A stretch of DNA of 38,165 nt from contig JAYMSP010000972.1 of assembly GCA_036897095.1 (NCBI GenBank), forward strand, positions 1 to 38,165, given 5' to 3'. The DNA comes from Plantago elongata (lineage: Eukaryota > Streptophyta > Magnoliopsida > Lamiales > Plantaginaceae). The notes under the pieces were generated by a model that searched no databases, was not told the origin of the DNA, and saw only the letters and a program-made list of their open reading frames with translations. Positions within the stretch are counted from its first letter, which is position 1. Each line of letters opens with the position of its first letter. Both the position numbers and the translations under genes were made by a program. Positions 32,509-38,165 of the stretch are shown here, piece by piece.

Positions 32509-33367
32509 GATTATGCTTGATTAGTTTGACCAGTTTAGTTGATTGGCCCTTGATTTGGATCTTCAGCTCAACTTGGTTTTAGCAATTTGGTTGCTTAACT
32601 GAGTTTTGTGTACATGTCACGTAACGAGGTGCATCACTCCGATTTGGCAAGCACCTTATCGGAAGGTTGAATTTTTACCAAAAATGTCGTTGTTAATGGA
32701 AAGTTGAGTTTCGACAGGTATGTTTTGATCCATAACAGTCAGGATCCGGTTCTATTAACCGCATGGTAAAAGTGTCACTCAGAGAAATTAACTTAAAAGT
32801 CAACTTCATATGCAGTGCAAATGTTTAACGGGAGAGCTACAGCCTACAAGACAGTCTAACATGGAATAATTTTTACAAACTCGACACATTTCAATTTCTT
32901 TGAGTGTGTGTATACATAGTACCCATGAATACACCCATGAACACATATACATATATATACATATAAAACGATGCCCAGTTTGTTGGAAAAACTTAAAAAG
33001 AGAAAACGATTAGGATTTACTATTTACTATATTTGATACTATTCGACCATAGATTTATATGTGACAGGAGGATAATATAGTACACAACTTTTAATTAAGC
33101 TTAAAATAAATTAGTTTCCAGAAAAGAACCAAACCAAAATAATGCAAACCCACCTCCTCCTCCCTATTCTCCTTCTTCAACTTCGGCAAACTCTCACTGT
33201 CATCGCCGCCGTGCTTAAAAGTGAAAAAATGACATCCGCCTTATTTCACGAGCTTATTCCCATCTCTAACTCTACAATAAAGTCACATCTTGAAATGTTG
33301 GCGTGTCGAATTCTTGATCCAAAATTCATTTTTTTCATTTTTAAAATTACCTTTTTTTGTTTGACAT
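32509..33367. other. Upstream region of copy G
   Basis: It contains the promoter and 5' UTR of copy G next to 32509. An open frame at 33142-33390 is rich in Leu and runs into the LTR; it is not recognised as a gene. Confidence 0.4.
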
Positions 33368-33540
33368 TGTTAGACTATGTAATTGTATAGACTTAGTTTC
33401 CTGATTAGATTAGTCTTTTAGATTATAGAACTCTAGTTAAATTAGTTTCCTGATTAGATTAGTCTTTAGATTATAGCTTCTTGTACTTGTATATATACCC
33501 CTTCTAATTCTATGAATAGACAGGAAAAATAGTTCTTCCA
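33368..33540 (+). repeat. 5' LTR of family-2 Copia element
   Basis: It runs from TGTTAGACTATG to TTCTTCCA and includes a TATATATA stretch near 33490. It matches 34737-34939 apart from a block of about 30 bases present only in the 3' LTR. Confidence 0.9.
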
Positions 33541-33556
33541 TAGTATCAGAGCCATG
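33541..33556 (+). other. Primer-binding site, tRNA-iMet type
   Basis: TAGTATCAGAGCCATG follows the LTR and differs by one base from the usual TGGTATCAGAGCC. Confidence 0.8.
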
Positions 33557-33594
33557 TAAGTCTCCAACGAGCATTGGTCCTGTCTCTCATTTTT

Positions 33595-33745
33595 TTACTC
33601 AAGCTCTAATCTTTTCTCCCTTATCTCTCAAGCTCTAATCTTTTCTCCCTTTTCTCCTTATCTTTCAACCTCTAATCAATTCTCCCTTTTCTCCTTATCT
33701 GTCAACCTCTAATCTTTTATCCCTTTTCCCTTATCTCTCAAGCGC
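33595..33745. repeat. CT-rich leader minisatellite
   Basis: Units of CTCTAATCTTTTCTCCCTT and CTCCTTATCT with CAAG or CAAC joints repeat about four times. It is the reverse complement of the larger array at 112-470. Confidence 0.8.
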
Positions 33746-33899
33746 TCGTGCGCATCTTTTTCTTCCGCAGCAGATCTCTCATATACAAAACCTCACGTTC
33801 AATATACGATCCCCTGCAATCAATTCCCACTGAATCGATTTTCTCTTCTTTCTCAAGATCAATTCAACTGAATTGATTTTCTTCTCTGATCAAACAACC

Positions 33900-34115
33900 C
33901 ACTGTTGTTGATCCCCACCCATGTTCGAACAATTTTCTTTAATCTGTCGAACTTCTTCTCTGATCGAACAACCCACTGTTGTCGATCCCCTTCCATGTTC
34001 AAACAGTTTTCTTCAATATGTCGAACTTTTCATTTGATCGAAGAACCCACTGTTGTCGATCCCCTCTCATGTTCGAACAGTTTTCTTTAATTTGTCAAAC
34101 TTTCTTCTATCCTCC
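33900..34115. repeat. 72-bp tandem repeat in the retroelement leader
   Basis: Three imperfect units contain CATGTTCGAACA, TTTTCTTTAATCTGTCGAAC and CCCACTGTTGTCGATCCCC. They match the reverse complement of 18235-18475. Confidence 0.87.
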
Positions 34116-34530
34116 TGCAATTGCTCGCAATCGTCGTTCTCCTGTCCAATGATCGCCCCAGCCTGTTCGATCTTCATCGACCGCCTTTGCAATTGCTCGC
34201 GATCGTCGATCGCCCTATTGTCCAACGGACAATCCTCCGGCCAAGTATTCTTCTTTTGATTACGCAGTGAATTTCTCTTCTTCTTATGCAGTTGAGGTGT
34301 TTCTTCTCCTACAGTCTACTACTACGTTTTCTCCACGCGTCATCAATTTTCTCGAGAAACTGTCTCCGTTCCGTTCTGAGATCAGATTAAGCTCTCGAAG
34401 TCACACGTCTTGATAAAAAAAAAAAAGGGTTCTCCTCATCCCCAGATCAACCTAACGCGCCACCAGGCCAAGTCCCGACCTCACGTCAATAAAGACAGCT
34501 TTTTCTTCCCCTCTTCCACCGTTTGCTGCC

Positions 34531-34592
34531 TTCTTCTTCTTCTTCGTCTTCTTCTTCTTCTTCTTCCTCCTCCTCCTCCTCCTCCTCCTCCT
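34531..34592. repeat. CTT/CCT trinucleotide microsatellite
   Basis: A run of CTT changes into a run of CCT. On the opposite strand it gives a meaningless poly-Glu open frame. Confidence 0.9.
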
Positions 34593-34629
34593 CAATGGGA
34601 TTTTCCACCACCATGGCTACGTTCCTTCT

Positions 34630-34735
34630 CGCTATCAAATAGCAGATATCTTTACGAAAGGACTTCCGCACATACTCTTTGATGATTTTCATGACAGTCT
34701 AAGCGTTAGACTTCCTCCAGCTTCGACTGCGGGGT
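34630..34735 (+). pseudogene. Remnant of Copia RNase H C-terminus
   Basis: The frame reads YQIADIFTKGLPHILFDDF followed by PPASTAG just before the 3' LTR, a typical end of a Copia polyprotein. Everything upstream of it in pol is gone. Confidence 0.87.
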
Positions 34736-34736
34736 G

Positions 34737-34939
34737 TGTTAGACTATGTAATTGTATATACTTAGTTTCCTGATTAGATTAGTCTTTTAGATTATAGAAC
34801 TCTAGTTAGATTAGTTTCCTGATTAGATTAGTCTTTAGATTATAGCTTCTTGATTAGATTAGTCCTTAGATTATAGCTTCTTGTACTTGTATATATACCC
34901 TTCTAATTTTATAAATAGACGGGGAAAATAGTTCTTTCA
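34737..34939 (+). repeat. 3' LTR of family-2 Copia element
   Basis: It starts TGTTAGACTATG and ends TTCTTTCA. It carries an extra block with a third AGATTAGTCCTTAGATTATA unit compared with the 5' LTR. Confidence 0.9.
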
Positions 34940-35629
34940 GGCACCATCGATACTAGTTGAATTTTTCAAATCAGTTTTCTTTGAGGATGAGCGATGAATT
35001 ACTCTTTAATTTTCTAATGTATTCCTTCACATTTCTGGACTTATAGCCATCTGACTTTGGTTGCACCAATTAAATTTAAAGTGACGAGTTCTTTGAATTA
35101 AAAGTCATGTCTGGTTCATTGCAATGATGTTTATTATTTGTTGCATTTCATATTAGTATTTTTGCATTTGTTAGTATGTTGAACCAGAAACAGAGAATGG
35201 GAGAATGACAATTGTTTAATACCAATCTGAATCAATAAAAATGATGCAAACATATGAGCTTTCATTTTATGGCTGCAAAATGGAAGCCATGAAGGCTGAG
35301 AAATTGCAATGGCCATTAATTTATTGAAATAACAATACGAGCCAAAAACTAATCACGTGCATGGCCTTTTTTTGAACTCTAAATGACTGAATGGGCCTAT
35401 AGCAAATTTCCAAGGGACATCAATTTCAGAACGATTTTGGACCAATTTGTAAGCAATTGGAGTTAATGGTGAGGCAAATAGAAAGTGTGGTATTTTTATA
35501 AAGGGAACATTCATCTTAGACTGTCTCGTAAAAAATGCATTGTTTAACACTAAAAAACGATTCAATTTGAGTGATTTTTAAAGTTTTTTTATTTAGAATT
35601 GAATTGTGAAATCAAGTAGAGAGGAACTT

Positions 35630-35736
35630 GAACTGGAACTTCATTTGGAGGAGTAAATTGACAAATATGATGAAGCATTTTTCGAACTGGAACTTCATTT
35701 GAAGGAGTAAATTGATAAATATGATGAAGCATTTTT
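35630..35736. repeat. 54-bp tandem duplication
   Basis: The unit that starts GAACTGGAACTTCATTTG and ends with GATGAAGCATTTTT occurs twice with two or three differences, at 35630-35683 and 35684-35736. Confidence 0.93.
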
Positions 35737-35769
35737 TGTGGCTTGCTGATTAATATAGATTGCTAACGA

Positions 35770-35870
35770 CAACGAAATGCAACTCAGTTGGTAAGATGAT
35801 TTGACTCCAACTAATAGCTAATATATCTGGAGTTCGAGTCACCATTTAACCGTTTAAAAAAGAAAGATAG
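35770..35870 (+). repeat. SINE-like tRNA-derived element
   Basis: An A-box-like CAACTCAGTTGGTAAGATG (35780-35798) and a B-box-like GGAGTTCGAGTCACC (35829-35843) lie about 30 bases apart. An A-rich tail follows near 35855-35865. This matches the head of plant tRNA-derived SINEs. Target duplications were not found. Confidence 0.65.
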
Positions 35871-35965
35871 ATTGATAAAACAAACTAAAAGTTAATATCG
35901 ACTACTCTTACAAAATCAACATAAGGAACTTTTAATTATCCCCCATAACTTCATAACTAAACGTA

Positions 35966-35974
35966 AATTAAATA
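35966..35974. repeat. Target-site duplication AATTAAATA (left)
   Basis: Identical to 36899-36907 at the other end of the Mutator-like element. Confidence 0.88.
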
Positions 35975-36898
35975 GGGCTTTTTTATTTTTAGGTCGGCTT
36001 CGTACCAACCTTAATATCCTTTAGATGGATGTCATGTGGCAGTTCATTTAATCTGGTCCATTTATTTTGGTTTGAAGTTTTTTTTATCTCTTATTTTGGG
36101 TATAATAGATTATAAATTATTATCTTAATAACTAAAAATTTCAATAAATTATAAGTTGATTATGATGCCCTTATGATATAATTAATATAAAATAATAATA
36201 TTTTGTAAAATTAAACATGTAAATGTTTCATAACAAAAAAAGAAAGAAAAAAATAATTAACTACAAATCAATCCTAAAACAAATTATATATTAATAACAA
36301 TTACTTGACGAATGCTTGTTAGAAGCCCACCAACGTTATATTGCAGACAATTACCAAGTAGCGAAGAACCCTAATTTTTCATATACATTAATCACAAAAT
36401 TTAACAGCTACTGTGTATTCATTCCCCTTCTCCAATTTCTAAGCTATTGTGTTCGTTTTCAAGGTTCCACTGCATATCGTCATTGTCAGATTTGAGATGT
36501 TTGTGTTCTATTCCTCTTTCCTTTACACTTCATTATGTTCGTTTTGTTGGAGGAAAATTACGATAAGTGCCTTGGGATACACAATAACACAATCAAAGGA
36601 TTATGGAAATCGAAAGGATGGTTGAATTGGAAAAATACAAGAGTTATGTGGTGGTCATAACCGATGAAGCAGAGAAGAACGTAAAATGATGAATAAAATT
36701 AAAGATGGTGATGGTCTGATGAATATAAAATTATGTTTATAAATTTTAATTATATTTGAAAAGGGCATAGTTGTACATCTGTATATTTTATTTAAAATAT
36801 AATTAATATAGACTAAGTTGCATGATTGTACTCGCTAATCATCTAACGGAGCCTTATATTTAGGTTAGTACGAATCCGATCTGAAAATAAAAATGTCC
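35975..36898. mobile_element. Non-autonomous Mutator-like element with 9-bp target duplication
   Basis: The left end (starting GGGC, with TTTTTAGGTCGGCTTCGTAC) and the reverse complement of the right end (starting GGAC, with AGATCGGATTCGTACTAACC) are imperfect inverted repeats over at least 45 bases. They are flanked by perfect copies of AATTAAATA. The 9-bp duplication and long ends point to a Mutator-like element. The 924-bp interior is AT-rich and shows no transposase; part of it (about 36300-36560) is less AT-rich and might be captured host DNA. Confidence 0.88.
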
Positions 36899-36907
36899 AA
36901 TTAAATA
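36899..36907. repeat. Target-site duplication AATTAAATA (right)
   Basis: Identical to 35966-35974. Confidence 0.88.
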
Positions 36908-37625
36908 ATCTAGAGTTTAACTCCTTTTCAAATTCACCCATCACAACAATCACCTCTATCTGTCGGAGCTTTGATAGAGGTTTCATGGCAGTGGCTTCCA
37001 CCATGGAAGCTCTCCGATCTGAAGCAAAGAAGTCGTATGGATCTCCTATTATCCATTTAAAGTCAATAGCCCAAGGTAAATGTAGACGTTTCGTGCTGTT
37101 TAAAACCAAACTTTCCATGAGCTACTCCAATGGCACGTCCATCCTCTAGCAGCTTCACCGCCTCCATTTGGATTTGAGCACATCTCTTCTCCAAGCTTCT
37201 TTAAGTCCCATTTTATTCGTCATTGATTTCATACCAGTAATCGATTTTGTAGGAGTTGTATTTTTAATAGCCAAATTTGAATCTTTCAAGGACATTCACA
37301 AGCCCATAAAAGAAGACCTTATATCTTTGACCCATGAGAAAAAGAAGACCTGACTGAAAGTTCCAGAATCCATAACAACCCAATCTGACTCGTACAAATT
37401 TGGGCCTCTCTCTGAGAGTCAGTTAGTCAAAATCGAGACTCCAAACGGTTTTCACGTTACGTTACAATTTCTCCTCCTCTTCCTCTTCTTCTTTTTCTTC
37501 TTTCCCAGAGAAACTTCGCGAAACAAAACCAGATCCATCTTCTCATCAATCCAATCCAGCACCATTCCCCTTCTTCCCGTTGACGCAATTTCATCTGTGT
37601 TTGCATTTTAGCTCCAACGCCATTA
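36908..37625. promoter_or_regulatory. Upstream region of the AHA1-like gene
   Basis: It should contain the promoter and 5' UTR of the gene starting at 37626. A CT-rich tract at about 37469-37505 is a common feature of plant 5' leaders. Open frames on both strands (about 36910-37350) look like fragments but are not recognised. Confidence 0.4.
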
Positions 37626-37796
37626 ATGGAAGGAGGTGGTGCAGCGGAATCAGCTCCAGCAGCTGCAGAAGCAGCTTCGTCGTACACCTATTGGGTGCGT
37701 GAGGCTAGCCGTGACGCTGCACCGTTACCGCAGCCGAAGAAGATTGATCCCGCTGATCAATCGAACCAAACTCATCTCGGTTCCGCCTGGAATAGG
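37626..37796 (+). CDS. AHA1-domain (activator of Hsp90 ATPase)-like protein, first exon only
   Basis: Starting at the ATG, 57 codons encode a low-complexity Ala-rich start followed by YTYWVREASRDAAPLPQPKK and HLGSAWNR. The exon ends at a donor, AATAGG|GTAATC, in phase 0. In plants this N-terminus fits the short AHA1 N-domain-like proteins (Arabidopsis At5g58110 type), which are predicted to stimulate the Hsp90 ATPase. The rest of the gene lies beyond the window, so the domain itself is not visible and the call rests on recollection of the family N-terminus. It is transcribed away from the transporter array. Confidence 0.6.
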
Positions 37797-38129
37797 GTAA
37801 TCTGTTTGTATATATGCTTTTTAAATGCTCTATTGTTTTTTCTGTGATTTTCAGATTACGTGTGTGTAGTTTATTCGGATTTCAGATTATGTGGAGTTAG
37901 AGTTATTGATTTGAGGAAGATGATGTGCATTGGTTATTGTGTTGAGTGAATTCTGAATTGATTGAAGTATGTGTGACTGCATTCTGTGTGAAAATGAGCT
38001 TTAAGCTACTGGATAGATTCTGGAGATTAATTGATTCTGTAAGAACTACGATTTAAAAATTAACTAGGAGTTTGTGGCATTGCTATGAGATGAGATGAGT
38101 TTCAATGGCTTGTTTTGAGTTTATGTGTT

Positions 38130-38148
38130 GGGGGGGGGGGGGGGGGGG
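38130..38148. repeat. Uninterrupted run of about 19 G
   Basis: A single G homopolymer lies in the first intron of the AHA1-like gene, close to the window end. It may be a real G-tract or a sequencing or assembly artefact. Confidence 0.9.
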
Positions 38149-38165
38149 TGAGAGAAGACGGGGCG

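Larger units (their letters stand above)
33368..34939 (+). mobile_element. Internally deleted, non-autonomous Copia-type LTR element (family 2)
   Basis: Two related LTRs (33368-33540 and 34737-34939) bracket only about 1.2 kb. Inside are a primer-binding site, a CT-rich leader with minisatellite units, three copies of the 72-bp repeat, a CTT/CCT microsatellite and then the last codons of a Copia RNase H. Gag, protease, integrase and polymerase are missing, so the element could move only with enzymes from elsewhere. The flanks GACAT (33363-33367) and GGCAC (34940-34944) agree at three of five bases, so a target duplication is doubtful or decayed. Confidence 0.85.
34940..35965. other. Intergenic region with small repeats
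   Basis: No gene is recognised. It holds a 54-bp duplication (35630-35736) and a SINE-like element (35770-35870). Confidence 0.5.

Noticed and set aside
33142-33390. 82-codon plus-strand open frame with a hydrophobic start
   Set aside because: It runs into the LTR at 33368 and has no recognised homology. A truncated gene is possible but not supportable.
34486-34692. Minus-strand open frame with a long Glu run
   Set aside because: It is the translation of the CTT/CCT microsatellite inside a retroelement, not a gene.
36843-37118. 91-codon minus-strand open frame
   Set aside because: It overlaps the right end of the Mutator-like element and its target duplication, and no homologue is recognised.

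Overview
The window is nuclear DNA from a flowering plant, most likely a eudicot. It shows AT-rich intergenic DNA, GT-AG (and two GC-AG) introns, Copia retrotransposons primed by initiator-Met tRNA, a Mutator-like element, SINE-like repeats and plant gene families. I cannot name the species from sequence alone.

The core is a head-to-tail array, all on the minus strand, of major facilitator transporters of the organic cation/carnitine transporter 7 (OCT7, NiaP nicotinate-transporter) family. In the order of transcription from right to left the copies are G (32508-29970), F (28791-26308), a pseudogene E (24994-22776), an orphan last exon D (22039-21820), C (17045-15037), B (6567-4693) and A (3104-1073). 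Spliced in silico, A, B, C, F and G each give an uninterrupted protein of 474, 479, 477, 491 and 495 residues. F and G look like the canonical form: they have a 12-nt first coding exon, a GC-AG second intron and an FGN motif in TM7. A-E form a diverged group that starts at exon 2, has a normal GT donor there and has FAF/FAY or a similar motif in TM7.

Other genes: a two-exon phytocystatin-like gene (14123-13355, minus) sits between copies B and C and lacks the normal QxVxG inhibitory loop. The first exon of a putative Hsp90-ATPase-activator-like (AHA1-domain) gene lies at the right end on the plus strand (37626-37796).

Mobile DNA: a 5.2-kb Copia element (7565-12795) has 189/194-bp LTRs, a perfect 5-bp target duplication and a decayed gag-pol with seven visible lesions. 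A second, internally deleted Copia family has three copies (1-722, about 17338-18610, 33368-34939) that share a 72-bp tandem repeat in a long leader. The two with a visible 3' end join that leader to a leftover RNase H tail. A 924-bp Mutator-like element (35975-36898) has long inverted ends and a perfect 9-bp target duplication. SINE-like pieces and minisatellites fill the rest. The 18.6-21.8 kb stretch is an AT-rich desert without a recognisable gene.

The genes do not form a pathway. The biological theme is local duplication, divergence and decay of one transporter gene, with retroelements inserted among the copies.
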